A stretch of DNA of 64,000 nt from Thermomicrobium roseum DSM 5159 (GCF_000021685.1 NC_011959.1:806001-870000), one strand, 5' to 3'. Positions 25,253 through 34,029 are shown, counted from the stretch's first letter. Notes: generated by a model from the letters alone, not told the origin. Program-made: numbers and translations.

Positions 25253-26887
25253 ATGATTGAGGGGCAGATGGCAGACGCCGCGACCACGACAACGACGCCC
25301 CAGCGTGTTGCGCGCGCAACCGTGATCGTTGCCGCGTGTTTCGTCGCAAGCCGCATGCTTGGACTGGCGCGCGACGTGTTGATCGCTGCCCGCTTCGGTA
25401 CATCGCCTGACTATGCAGCGTATGTCGCCGCGTTCCGCATCCCTGACCTGGTCTTCCTCGTCGTGATGAGTGGAGCGTTCGGGTCAGCCTTCATTCCGGT
25501 CTACGCCGAACTTCTCGCTCGGCGCCAGGTGCGGTCAGCTTGGACACTCGCCAACACGCTGCTGACGATCTCGCTCGCCTTGTTCTTTCTCGTTTGGTTG
25601 GTGATCTTCCTGATAGCGGACATTGTGATCGGCAGTATCGTGGCACCGGGATTACCACCGAGTGAGCGCGCGCTCGCAGCGGATCTCACCCGTTTCCTCA
25701 TGCTCTCCCCGCTCTTGTTAGGTATCGGCGCGGCAGCCAAAGCCATGCTCGAGTCGGAGGCGCGCTTCACCGAACCGGCGATCGCGCCCCTGCTCTACAA
25801 CATCGGGATCATCCTCGGAGCACTCCTTCTTGCCCCACGCTGGGGAGTTTACGGATTGTCGCTCGGTGTCGTGCTCGGAGCGGGGGCATACGCTGCCTTT
25901 CAGTTATGGGCACTCGGCCGCACCGGGTGGCGCTATCGACCGATGATCCAACGCCACGTTCCCGGTCTCCGCGAAGTCGCCCGTATGCTCGGACCGCGGT
26001 TGCTCGCTCAGGTCGCCATGCAAGCCAATATCGTCGTCCTGACGAACTTCGCTTCACGAATCGGTCAACAGCAGATCGCTGCCCTACAGTATGCCTACCA
26101 GATATTTCTGCTCCCCTACGGGATCGTCGCACTCAGTGTCGCCACTGTTCTCCTCCCGACGCTGAGCCAGTACCGCACCCATGGGCAGCTCGCTGAGCTT
26201 CGCGAGCTGTTTGGCCGAGCACTCCGCTCCGCTGTCTTACTCGTTACGCCAGCAATCGTCTTTTTCGCTGCGTTCGATCGGAGTATCGTCCAAACGCTCT
26301 TTCAGTTCGGTGCCTTTACAGCGACATCGACGACACTCGTCTCTGAAGCCCTGCGTTGGTTCGCACCTGGCCTGATCGCCTTCACTGTCGTCGAGCTGCT
26401 CACGCGCTTGTCTTATAGCTTCAAAGACAGCACGGCACCCGTCATCGCTGGAGGCATCGCGGTTGCCTGTAATCTCCTATCGAGCGCGCTCCTTCTCCAG
26501 CCAATGGGTCATCGGGGACTGGCACTGAGTCTGAGCATCGCCACGACCGTCGAGATGGTGGTGCTCGCAGTCCTCGTCCAGCGGCGAACCGGCATGTCGC
26601 TTGTGCCCACGCTGCGAGAACTCGGGCGAGCGATACCAGGGATACTCCTGTTGGCGGTCGTATCCGTGCTCTTCTCCGGACCGCTGGCCCAGGCCACCGA
26701 TCCCTCGCACGGTCGATCCGTCACGCAGTTCGCCCTCTTCGTCTACACGCTTACCGCTCTGCTCGCATCCTACCTGACGCTCCTCCTGGTTTTTCGTCAG
26801 CCGGATACTCTCGCCCTCCTCGACCGACTCATCCGGTACGGGCGAGCTCCGGCAAGGCGAGTTCGGACCGGTATACTTGATCGGTGA
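25253..26887 (+). CDS. murJ: Lipid II flippase MurJ
   Basis: A 544-residue protein with 14 predicted helices. Diagnostic MurJ blocks are VASRMLGLARDVLIAARFG, DYAAYVAAFRIPDLVFLV, SGAFGSAFIPVYAEL and LLARR following it. It moves lipid II to the outer face for the SEDS/PBP pair. The frame extends upstream to 24962 but that overlaps rpsT. ATG 25253 is used; ATG 25268, with a GAGGGG tract 3 bases ahead, is equally possible. It stands between rpsT (divergent) and lepA. Its presence with RodA, PBP and M23 supports a working peptidoglycan pathway. Confidence 0.92.
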   Translation: MIEGQMADAATTTTTPQRVARATVIVAACFVASRMLGLARDVLIAARFGTSPDYAAYVAAFRIPDLVFLVVMSGAFGSAFIPVYAELLARRQVRSAWTLANTLLTISLALFFLVWLVIFLIADIVIGSIVAPGLPPSERALAADLTRFLMLSPLLLGIGAAAKAMLESEARFTEPAIAPLLYNIGIILGALLLAPRWGVYGLSLGVVLGAGAYAAFQLWALGRTGWRYRPMIQRHVPGLREVARMLGPRLLAQVAMQANIVVLTNFASRIGQQQIAALQYAYQIFLLPYGIVALSVATVLLPTLSQYRTHGQLAELRELFGRALRSAVLLVTPAIVFFAAFDRSIVQTLFQFGAFTATSTTLVSEALRWFAPGLIAFTVVELLTRLSYSFKDSTAPVIAGGIAVACNLLSSALLLQPMGHRGLALSLSIATTVEMVVLAVLVQRRTGMSLVPTLRELGRAIPGILLLAVVSVLFSGPLAQATDPSHGRSVTQFALFVYTLTALLASYLTLLLVFRQPDTLALLDRLIRYGRAPARRVRTGILDR

Positions 26888-26917
26888 CATTGCCGCGGAG
26901 GCGTTGTTCGGGTACCG

Positions 26918-28744
26918 ATGAACGAGCAGAGTCGCATTCGCAATTTCAGCATCATCGCGCACGTCGACCATGGCAAGTCGACGTTGGCGGATCGCTTACT
27001 GGAGTTCACTCAAACAGTCAGTGATCGCGAAATGGTAGAGCAAATTCTCGATTCTATGGATCTCGAAAGGGAAAAAGGGATCACCATCAAGGCACGAGCC
27101 GTTCGTATGCACTATCGTGCGCGTGACGGGGAGAACTATATCCTGAACCTGATCGATACGCCTGGACACGTCGACTTTTCCGCCGAAGTATCGCGCAGTC
27201 TCGCCGCGTGCGAGGGAGCCCTCCTTGTCGTGGACGCGTCACAGGGCATCGAAGCCCAGACACTGGCGCACGGCATGCTCGCGCTCGATTTGGGGCTCAC
27301 CATTATCGGAGTCGTGAACAAGATCGATCTCCCCAATGCTCGACCCGAGCAGGTGGCCCAGGATCTGATGGATCAGTTCGGGTTGCTCCCTGACGAAATC
27401 ATCTTCGCCTCAGCCAAGGAAGGAACTGGCATCGAGGACATTTTGGAGGCGATCGTGCAGCGCATCCCACCGCCGCAGGGTGACCGGACAGCAGCGCTGC
27501 GCGCACTCATTTTCGATTCGCACTACGACCCCTACAAGGGTGTGATTGCCTACGTTCGGGTCGTCGATGGAACCCTTCGTCGAGGCGACCCCATCCTCAT
27601 GATGGCCAGTGGCGTCGTGGGAGAATCGTTGGAACTCGGGCAGTTCAGGCCCCTCATGACACCGGTCGAGGAGCTGGCTGCTGGCGAAGTGGGTTATGTG
27701 GCGACCGGACTCAAGGTCGTGCGCGACTGCCAGGTCGGTGACACGATCACGCACGCGCTGCGTCCAGCGAGCGAACCGCTACCAGGCTATCGACCTGTCA
27801 AACCGATGGTCTTCGCGAGCTTTTATCCAGTGAACAGTGACGAATACGAGGCTTTGCGGGACGCTCTCGAGAAGCTGCATCTCAACGACGCGGCGCTCGT
27901 TTTCGAGCCTGAGTCCTCCGAGGCACTCGGCTTCGGTTTTCGCTGTGGCTTTCTCGGCCTTTTGCACATGGAGATCATCCAAGAACGGCTAGAGCGCGAG
28001 TACAAACTCGAGCTCCTGGCTACTGCACCCAGTGTCCAGTACGAGGTCCGGAAGCGTGATGGCAGTATCGTCGTCATCGATTCTCCCTCCGAAATGCCAC
28101 CAGCAGGTGAGATCGAAGAAATCCGCGAGCCGTGGGCGCGCCTCACGATTCTCACCCCAACCCGTTACATCGGTGGTCTCATGGATCTCGCGACGAGTCG
28201 ACGTGGCGAACTCGTCGAAATGGAGTACTTTGGCGAAGACCGCGTTCGCCTGCTCGTCGACCTCCCGCTCGCTGAACTCATCGTCGATTTCTACGACCAG
28301 CTCAAGTCACGATCGCAAGGGTACGCGTCGATGGATTACCAATTCCTCGGCTATCGTGCGGGCGACTTGGTGAAACTCGATATCCTCGTGCATGGGCGAC
28401 GTGTCGATGCCTTGTCGCTCATCTGTCATCGCGACCAGGCCTACGCGCGCGGTCGAGAACTCGTCGAGAAACTGCGGACACTGATCCCACGCCAACTGTT
28501 CGATGTGCCTATTCAGGCCGCGATCGGCAGCCGCGTGATCGCCCGCGAGACGATCCGGGCGATCCGCAAGAACGTTCTCGCCAAGTGCTACGGCGGCGAC
28601 GTAACACGCAAGCGGAAACTCTTGGAGAAGCAGAAGGAGGGGAAGGCCCGCATGAAGCGCATCGGGAGCGTCGACATCCCACAGGAGGCCTTCCTCGCGG
28701 TCCTCAGTCTCGGCAACGCTTCGTCTGGCCAGACACAGCGGTAA
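26918..28744 (+). CDS. lepA: Elongation factor 4 (LepA)
   Basis: A 608-residue translational GTPase. Walker A is AHVDHGKST (11-19), followed by the LepA-type switch I (EREKGITIKARAVRM), DTPGHVDF and NKIDLP. EF-G-like domains follow, ending with the unique LepA C-terminal domain (GYASMDYQFLGYRAGDLVKL and KCYGGDVTRKRKLLEKQKEG). It back-translocates or remodels stalled ribosomes. ATG 26918 begins MNEQSRIRNFSIIAHVDHG, as in homologues. The MazG-fusion gene follows 7 bases later. Confidence 0.97.
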   Translation: MNEQSRIRNFSIIAHVDHGKSTLADRLLEFTQTVSDREMVEQILDSMDLEREKGITIKARAVRMHYRARDGENYILNLIDTPGHVDFSAEVSRSLAACEGALLVVDASQGIEAQTLAHGMLALDLGLTIIGVVNKIDLPNARPEQVAQDLMDQFGLLPDEIIFASAKEGTGIEDILEAIVQRIPPPQGDRTAALRALIFDSHYDPYKGVIAYVRVVDGTLRRGDPILMMASGVVGESLELGQFRPLMTPVEELAAGEVGYVATGLKVVRDCQVGDTITHALRPASEPLPGYRPVKPMVFASFYPVNSDEYEALRDALEKLHLNDAALVFEPESSEALGFGFRCGFLGLLHMEIIQERLEREYKLELLATAPSVQYEVRKRDGSIVVIDSPSEMPPAGEIEEIREPWARLTILTPTRYIGGLMDLATSRRGELVEMEYFGEDRVRLLVDLPLAELIVDFYDQLKSRSQGYASMDYQFLGYRAGDLVKLDILVHGRRVDALSLICHRDQAYARGRELVEKLRTLIPRQLFDVPIQAAIGSRVIARETIRAIRKNVLAKCYGGDVTRKRKLLEKQKEGKARMKRIGSVDIPQEAFLAVLSLGNASSGQTQR

Positions 28745-28751
28745 CGAGGCG

Positions 28752-30122
28752 ATGGCACTGCCAGCACGTCTGACCATAGTCGGGCTCGGGCCAGGCCCAT
28801 TGGACGCATTGACGCTGGCCGCACGAGCAGCCCTCGACGAGGGACCGGTTCTCTTGCGCACCCGCCAACATCCGATCGTCAACTGCTTCGCAGAGAGCCG
28901 ATCATGGGACAGTTGTGACGATCTCTACGAGAGCGCGACGTCTTTTACGGAACTCTACGCGGAAATCGCCCGACGCGTCCTCAGCCAGGCCCGCACTGCT
29001 CCACTCGTCTATGCCGTTCCCGGACATCCCCTGGTCGGAGAGGCCACGGTTCGCCAACTGCTCACCGACGCACCGCTGCACGGCATCGAGATCGCCATCA
29101 TTCCTGGCCTCAGTTTCATCGATGCCGTGCTGCCGATCCTTCGTCTCGACCCCTTGGCCGACCAAATCCAAATCGTCGACGCGCTCGAACTCGTGAGTTG
29201 CCTGGAGAGCAGCCCCTTTGCGGCTGGACGTTTGCCCCTTTCACCGCTCCGTCCCGCACTGATCGGTCAGATGTACGATCGCCATGTGGCGTCGCAAGCC
29301 AAGCTCGTCCTTTCTCGGATCTATCCCGAGGATGTCCAAGTGACTGTCGTACGGAATGCCGGAAACATCGACGCCGCGGTCCAGGTGCTTCCTCTCTACG
29401 AAATCGACCGCTACCCCTACGATGCAGCAACTGCTGTCTTTCTGCCGGCCATCGATGTACTGGATGCACGCGTGACCGAAGCGTTGCAGCAGGTGGTGGC
29501 TCGTCTGCGCTCACCGACGGGATGTCCGTGGGATCGCGAACAGACCCACCAGAGTCTGCGCCGCTACCTCCTCGAAGAAACGTACGAGGCGCTCGACGCC
29601 ATAGAGGAGGACGATGACGACGCGCTGTGCGAAGAACTCGGTGATGTCCTTCTCCAAGTCATCCTGCACGCCCAGATCGCCGAAGAGCGAGGAGCCTTCG
29701 TTTACGAAGATGTTGTCGGCACAGTTATCGAAAAACTGGTTCGACGTCACCCCCATGTTTTCGGGCAAGCTCGCGTCGAATCAGCGAGTGCCGTCCTCGC
29801 CCGGTGGGACGAGATCAAGGCAGCCGAACGCGGAGAACAGGGTCGGACGAAACCCCTTTACCCTCGCACGATGCCAGCACTCGTCCGCGCGCAGCAACTC
29901 CTCGCGCGACTCGCGCGGACAAGGCCGGGCAGCTATGCTGACCTGCGCGAGCGAATCGTGCGTCAGCTCACCGAGAGGTCGGAGGAGAGAATCCTCGCCT
30001 TACTCCTACACGCAGTGCTGCAGGCATCAGAAGCCGGAATCGATGCCGAGTCGGTGCTTCGGCGCTGGACCCTCGAACTGGAAGAGGACCTCCTCACCGA
30101 GAACGAGGCCCACCAGACATGA
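28752..30122 (+). CDS. Tetrapyrrole methylase-like / MazG pyrophosphohydrolase fusion (YabN type)
   Basis: A 456-residue two-domain protein. Residues 1 to about 230 resemble the SAM-dependent tetrapyrrole methylase fold (TIVGLGPGPLDALTL, VYAVPGHPLVGEATVRQL). Residues from about 250 form a MazG all-alpha NTP pyrophosphohydrolase domain with GCPWDREQTHQSL, EETYE (274-278) and EELGDVLLQVILHAQIAEE, the E-x2-E...E-x2-D metal site. This is the architecture of Bacillus YabN. MazG hydrolyses NTPs to NMP and PPi and may clear aberrant nucleotides or lower ppGpp precursors; the role of the methylase-like domain is not known. Confidence 0.92.
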   Translation: MALPARLTIVGLGPGPLDALTLAARAALDEGPVLLRTRQHPIVNCFAESRSWDSCDDLYESATSFTELYAEIARRVLSQARTAPLVYAVPGHPLVGEATVRQLLTDAPLHGIEIAIIPGLSFIDAVLPILRLDPLADQIQIVDALELVSCLESSPFAAGRLPLSPLRPALIGQMYDRHVASQAKLVLSRIYPEDVQVTVVRNAGNIDAAVQVLPLYEIDRYPYDAATAVFLPAIDVLDARVTEALQQVVARLRSPTGCPWDREQTHQSLRRYLLEETYEALDAIEEDDDDALCEELGDVLLQVILHAQIAEERGAFVYEDVVGTVIEKLVRRHPHVFGQARVESASAVLARWDEIKAAERGEQGRTKPLYPRTMPALVRAQQLLARLARTRPGSYADLRERIVRQLTERSEERILALLLHAVLQASEAGIDAESVLRRWTLELEEDLLTENEAHQT

Positions 30123-30157
30123 ATGCAGCGTGACGTGCACAACGAAAGGAGTGATCG

Positions 30158-31996
30158 ATGGGAGAGAGCATCCTTTCCACGGAACCGCGCGCAGTTCGTC
30201 GCTACACGACCTGCGGTGAACTCCGCCGCCAGCATATCGGACGCACCGTCACACTGAAGGGCTGGGTTCATCGTCGGCGCGACCACGGTCGACTTATCTT
30301 CCTCGATCTGAGAGACCGTTACGGTATAACCCAGGTCGTCGCGAACCCGGCGCACTCGAGTGCTGCTCATGAGGTAGCTGAACATGTGCGCGCTGAATAC
30401 GTCCTCGCAGTGACCGGCCAAGTCGTCGCCCGTCCGGAGGGAACCATCAACCCCGCTCTCTCCACCGGCGAAATCGAAGTGCTCGCCGATCAGATCGAGA
30501 TCCTCAATCCAGCAAAGACGCCACCGTTCCCCATTGCCGAGGAAACGGACGTCGACGAGTCGCTCCGGCTCGAATACCGCTATCTCGACCTGCGACGTGC
30601 TCGCCTCCAGCGCAATCTTCTTCTCCGGCATCAGGTGGTTCGCTTCATTCGGCATTACCTCGAGGAGCGAGATTTCGTCGAGATCGAGACACCAATGCTG
30701 ATCAAGAGTACGCCAGAAGGAGCGCGAGACTACGTTGTTCCCAGCCGAATCTTTCCTGGTCACTTCTACGCGTTGCCGCAATCGCCACAGCAATTGAAAC
30801 AGCTTTTGATGGTGGCCGGTTTCGACCGCTATTACCAGATCGCTCGCTGCATGCGTGACGAGGATCTGCGAGCCGACCGGCAACCGGAGTTCACCCAAAT
30901 CGATCTCGAAATGTCTTTCGTCGATGTCGAGGACGTCCTCGAATTGATCGAGGGGTTGTATACGGAGATGTTCGAGCGCTTTGCCAGCAAACCCCTGCAA
31001 GCGAAACCATTTCCACGCCTTACCTACGAGGAGGCAATGAGACGGTACGGCAGCGACAAGCCTGATCTTCGCTTCGGTCTAGAAATCGATGACGTTTCGT
31101 CGGTCTTTCAGAACACCAGTTTCGGCGTCTTTCGAAGCGTTCTCGCTGAAGGGGGTGTCATCCGGGGTTTCGCCGTTCCTGGTTTCGCCGATGCACCTCG
31201 TTCACAACTCGATCAGCTTACCGAGATCGCACGCTCTTTCGGTGCCAAGGGACTCGTTTGGCTGGCTCTCCAACAGGACAGCGGCCGTCTCATCGCACGT
31301 TCTCCCATCGCCAAGTTCCTGAACGAGGACGAGATCGCTACACTCGCCCAGCGTTTGCAGGCGGGGCCGGGCGATCTCGTTCTCTTGGTTGCCGATGCCG
31401 AAGACACCGCTGCCACGATACTCGGACGCCTTCGTCTCCACGTTGGCCGGGAACGCAAGCTCATTGACGAAAGCGTCCATGCTTTCTGTTGGGTGATCGA
31501 TCCACCATTGTTTGAGTGGAACGAGGAAGAACAGCGGTGGGAAGCGATGCATCATCCGTTTACCAGCCCGCGGGATGAGGATCTTCCGATTCTCGACAGC
31601 GATCCGAGCAAGGTGCGGGCGAAGGCCTATGATCTCGTCGCAGATGGGTTCGAGCTCGGTACCGGAAGTATCCGCATTCATCGCCGCGAGGTCCAGAACA
31701 AGATTTTCAGTATCATGGGCTACGATGACACCGAGATCGAGCGACGCTTCGGGCATCTCCTGCGGGCATTCGAGTATGGCGCTCCACCGCATGGAGGCAT
31801 GGCACCCGGCCTGGACCGAACGATCATGATCCTGGCCGGTGAATCGTCCTTGCGCGAGGTCATCGCGTTTCCTAAGAACCAGCGAGCACAGGATCTCATG
31901 CTCGGAGCGCCGTCGCCACTCGCTGAGCGGCAGCTGCGCGAACTCCACCTCCGGGTCGTCTATCCGGAAGACCAGGATACGACTTCGGGCGCGTGA
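30158..31996 (+). CDS. aspS: Aspartyl-tRNA synthetase (possibly non-discriminating)
   Basis: A 612-residue bacterial-type class IIb synthetase. The OB anticodon-binding domain starts with GWVHRRRDHG (35-44), then motif 1 and FIRHYLEERDFVEIETP, motif 2 RDEDLRADRQPEFTQIDLE, the GAD insert, and motif 3 GGMAPGLDRTIMIL. The His at residue 43 (RDHG) is the residue associated with relaxed recognition of both tRNA-Asp and tRNA-Asn; enzymes with RDLG are usually specific. Non-discriminating AspRS works with GatCAB, which is not in this window. ATG 30158 has AAAGGAG upstream. Confidence 0.96.
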   Translation: MGESILSTEPRAVRRYTTCGELRRQHIGRTVTLKGWVHRRRDHGRLIFLDLRDRYGITQVVANPAHSSAAHEVAEHVRAEYVLAVTGQVVARPEGTINPALSTGEIEVLADQIEILNPAKTPPFPIAEETDVDESLRLEYRYLDLRRARLQRNLLLRHQVVRFIRHYLEERDFVEIETPMLIKSTPEGARDYVVPSRIFPGHFYALPQSPQQLKQLLMVAGFDRYYQIARCMRDEDLRADRQPEFTQIDLEMSFVDVEDVLELIEGLYTEMFERFASKPLQAKPFPRLTYEEAMRRYGSDKPDLRFGLEIDDVSSVFQNTSFGVFRSVLAEGGVIRGFAVPGFADAPRSQLDQLTEIARSFGAKGLVWLALQQDSGRLIARSPIAKFLNEDEIATLAQRLQAGPGDLVLLVADAEDTAATILGRLRLHVGRERKLIDESVHAFCWVIDPPLFEWNEEEQRWEAMHHPFTSPRDEDLPILDSDPSKVRAKAYDLVADGFELGTGSIRIHRREVQNKIFSIMGYDDTEIERRFGHLLRAFEYGAPPHGGMAPGLDRTIMILAGESSLREVIAFPKNQRAQDLMLGAPSPLAERQLRELHLRVVYPEDQDTTSGA

Positions 31997-32016
31997 AACT
32001 CGGAGGCGAGAACGAG

Positions 32017-32046
32017 GAAGGGGCCTGTCCAATGACCGGCCCCTTC
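32017..32046. terminator. Hairpin terminator between aspS and Mn catalase
   Basis: GAAGGGGCC (32017-32025) pairs with GGCCCCTTC (32038-32046) over nine bases, with a 12-base loop. It lies between convergent aspS and the manganese catalase and can serve both. No U-run follows. Confidence 0.6.
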
Positions 32047-32077
32047 GACCGTGGTGAGCAGCGAGAAAGATGCGTCA

Positions 32078-32965
32078 TCAGCCAGCCGCGAGCTTCCTAG
32101 CGATTTCCGCAATCTCCTCCGGCGCCAATCCTGGTGCGAACTCCTCCGGCACTTCAGGCAGGTCAGGGACGGGTCCACCCGCTGGCGGTCCGTCCACCAC
32201 CTCCAAGTCCCCATCGCCAGCTGGAGCCGGCCCACGCCAGATCTTCGCGATTTCACGATAGTCCTCTGGGCTGAAGCGATAGAGCCGTCGATGAACGCCC
32301 ATCGCTTCGTACTTGCGAGCTTCCGGAAACTTGCTGTTCTCGATGTTCGGGATGGGCAGGAGTTTGGTCACTTGCACACCAGTGAGCGTCTCGAGCGCCT
32401 TGGCATATGCGGTTGCGTGCACTCCGCCACGGACGAGCAAATACCCGATCATTTCGCGTGCGACCGGGTTCGTTGTCATTTCGTACACACGAATCTTGTG
32501 TAACCGTGCACCGCACTCGAGGAAGAAATTATGCAAGAGATCAAGGACGAGATTTCCGCTGGAGAACACATAATCACCATGCCAGAATGCACCCATCGAG
32601 TTACCGACAAACGCAGTCTGCGCCGTCCCGATGAAGTGATGCGTATTCCGAAGATTGACTGCAGGAGAGAGCGGCGCGGATTCCGGATCGCCCGGCTTCG
32701 TCGTCCCAGTCAACATCAGATTCACCGTTGCCGCCACGAGTTCGATATGCCCCAGTTCTTCGGTGGCGATATTCGCGATGAGGTCATAGTACGGTCGCAG
32801 CTTATCGCGCCCCCGGAAATTGAAGGACTGGTAGGTATAATTCATCAGCGTAGACATCTCGCCGAATCGCCCACCGAGTAGCTCCTGCACCGCTGCGGCT
32901 GCGTTCGGGTCAGCTTCCTTTGGCTGCGGCAACTCGATCTGCAAGCGATCGATGCGCAGGTACAT
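32078..32965 (-). CDS. Manganese catalase
   Basis: A 295-residue non-haem catalase of the ferritin-like superfamily. The dimanganese ligands line up: Glu36, Glu70, His73, Glu150 and His183 (in EMSTL, EELGH, FLECGARLH and GGVHATAY). It converts hydrogen peroxide to water and oxygen in the cytoplasm. A proline- and acid-rich tail (about 245-295) extends the usual core. ATG 32965 has a strong GGAGGGAG site. It follows the Fur-family regulator gene by 23 bases on the same strand, so it is probably in one operon and controlled by that regulator. Confidence 0.95.
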   Translation of the reverse strand: MYLRIDRLQIELPQPKEADPNAAAAVQELLGGRFGEMSTLMNYTYQSFNFRGRDKLRPYYDLIANIATEELGHIELVAATVNLMLTGTTKPGDPESAPLSPAVNLRNTHHFIGTAQTAFVGNSMGAFWHGDYVFSSGNLVLDLLHNFFLECGARLHKIRVYEMTTNPVAREMIGYLLVRGGVHATAYAKALETLTGVQVTKLLPIPNIENSKFPEARKYEAMGVHRRLYRFSPEDYREIAKIWRGPAPAGDGDLEVVDGPPAGGPVPDLPEVPEEFAPGLAPEEIAEIARKLAAG

Positions 32966-32988
32966 GGTTCTCCCTCCTCATCCCCTTT

Positions 32989-33513
32989 TCACGTTTGGTC
33001 AGAACTGTCTGGGTGACCTCTGTCCGTGCGGTCTCCGGAGGGCCGCGCACCACGTTCTGCCCCGCGGTCATGCTGGCCCCCTTCCAGTCGTGACTTCTCC
33101 ACGCAACGTGGACAGCGTCCACGCCAGATCACCTGTGCTTCATCGACCTCAGCACCAGCAAGATCAGGCTGGAGGCACGGCTTCGCTCCAACGACACAAG
33201 GAACGTCGAGTACGGCACCGCATTCGCGGCAAACGAAATGGTGATGCCAGCTATGCACTGGTTCCACGAGCATGCGTCCTGGCCCAGTGTCAGCCACCAT
33301 AACGAGACCGTTTGCGACGAGCGAACGAATGACGTTGTAAACCGTCGCCCGTGGTAGGCGAACACCGCGAGCTCGCAGTAAGCCCAAAAGTTCATCGATC
33401 GATCGGTGACCGCTGGATTGTTCGAGCACGTCGAGAATGATGAGCCGCGGTCTCGTTGCCCGCAGCCCAGCGCGTCGCAACCGCTCGACTAGGAGGGACT
33501 GGCGGTGGTCCAT
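32989..33513 (-). CDS. Fur-family transcriptional regulator (PerR-like)
   Basis: A 174-residue regulator with an N-terminal winged helix (LRATRPRLIILDVLEQS, then RATVYNVIRSLVANGLV) and a C-terminal dimer/metal domain with HSWHHHFVCREC. Structural zinc cysteines are at CREC (95-98) and CPRC (134-137). The C-terminus beyond 140 is a charged tail not typical of the family. The frame extends to 33573 but ATG 33513 gives the normal N-terminus and lies after the proposed promoter. Its position in front of a manganese catalase suggests a PerR-like peroxide or manganese sensor. Which metal it senses cannot be read. Confidence 0.9.
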   Translation of the reverse strand: MDHRQSLLVERLRRAGLRATRPRLIILDVLEQSSGHRSIDELLGLLRARGVRLPRATVYNVIRSLVANGLVMVADTGPGRMLVEPVHSWHHHFVCRECGAVLDVPCVVGAKPCLQPDLAGAEVDEAQVIWRGRCPRCVEKSRLEGGQHDRGAERGARPSGDRTDRGHPDSSDQT

Positions 33514-33563
33514 CTCATCACCGATACGTCTCGTCGTCCGGCGCACCTCACTAGACACCGTCC

Positions 33564-33593
33564 AAAATAGCACAACAGATTAGACGCTGTCAA
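33564..33593 (-). promoter_or_regulatory. Probable promoter of the fur-catalase operon
   Basis: Read on the minus strand: TTGACA (complement of 33588-33593), 18-base spacer, TATTTT (complement of 33564-33569). The -35 box is perfect. The transcript would start near 33557, about 45 bases before the Fur-family start. The AT-rich spacer could hold an operator, but I see no clear PerR or Fur palindrome. Confidence 0.6.
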
Positions 33594-33804
33594 GAGTAGT
33601 TGGATGATCGGTCATCGCGAGTGAGGCGTCTTGCGACGAGGGACGAAGCGAGCGACCGAGCGCGGCTCGGTCGCGTGATCTCACGCGTGATGTTCCAGAA
33701 GTCGAGTTTTCCGGGCAACTTCGTGCTCGGTCGGACACGGTTGTCACACCTGAGAGCAAACAGGGTTACCGCTGACTCCGAGCGCTCGCACCGAGCGACG
33801 AGCC
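33594..33804. other. Non-coding spacer with palindromes, no gene seen
   Basis: This stretch between the fur promoter and the tRNA promoter has only a short, low-quality open frame. It holds a perfect 10-base inverted repeat with a 3-base loop (GCGACCGAGC 33652-33661, GCTCGGTCGC 33665-33674), immediately followed by a second one (CGCGTGA 33672-33678, TCACGCG two bases later). No poly-T follows. It may be a terminator-like or protein-binding element; nothing else is recognisable. Confidence 0.5.
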
Positions 33805-33834
33805 TTGACACAGCGGGGTGCCAATGACTATACT
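33805..33834 (+). promoter_or_regulatory. Promoter of the tRNA-Leu-Val-Phe operon
   Basis: TTGACA (33805-33810), 18-base spacer, TATACT (33829-33834), starting about 22 bases before the tRNA-Leu. The ten bases ending in the -35 (AGCCTTGACA) are identical to those of the tRNA-Gln promoter at 35231. Confidence 0.75.
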
Positions 33835-33863
33835 CATAGTTGCTGCCGAGGCGGCAGGAGTGT

Positions 33864-33950
33864 GCCGAGGTGGCGGAATAGGCAGACGCGCTACCTTGAG
33901 GGGGTAGTGCCCGAAAGGGCGTGGGGGTTCAAATCCCTTCCTCGGCACCA
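33864..33950 (+). tRNA. tRNA-Leu (anticodon GAG)
   Basis: Acceptor GCCGAGG pairs with CCTCGGC, discriminator A, encoded CCA at 33948-33950. The long variable arm (GTGCCCGAAAGGGC) is that of a class II tRNA. The anticodon loop gives GAG for CUC/CUU leucine codons, and the TTCAAATC T-loop is intact. 87 bases with CCA. Confidence 0.95.
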
Positions 33951-33956
33951 TATCGC

Positions 33957-34029
33957 GGGCGATTAGCTCAGTTGGTAGAGCGCCACGTTTACACCGTGGA
34001 AGTCAGAGGTTCGAGTCCTCTATCGCCCA
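33957..34029 (+). tRNA. tRNA-Val (anticodon TAC)
   Basis: Acceptor GGGCGAT pairs with ATCGCCC, discriminator A at 34029. Anticodon stem CCACG/CGTGG with loop TTTACAC gives TAC. The D- and T-arms (GGTTCGAGTCC) are standard. CCA is not encoded. It lies 6 bases after tRNA-Leu and is co-transcribed. Confidence 0.95.

Noticed and set aside
30123..30157. Possible T-box or leader element in front of aspS
   Set aside because: Only 35 bases separate the genes and no T-box-like motif is present.
33600..33827. 75-residue open frame next to the tRNA operon
   Set aside because: No ribosome binding site, overlaps the tRNA promoter and palindromes, arginine/serine-rich shadow composition.
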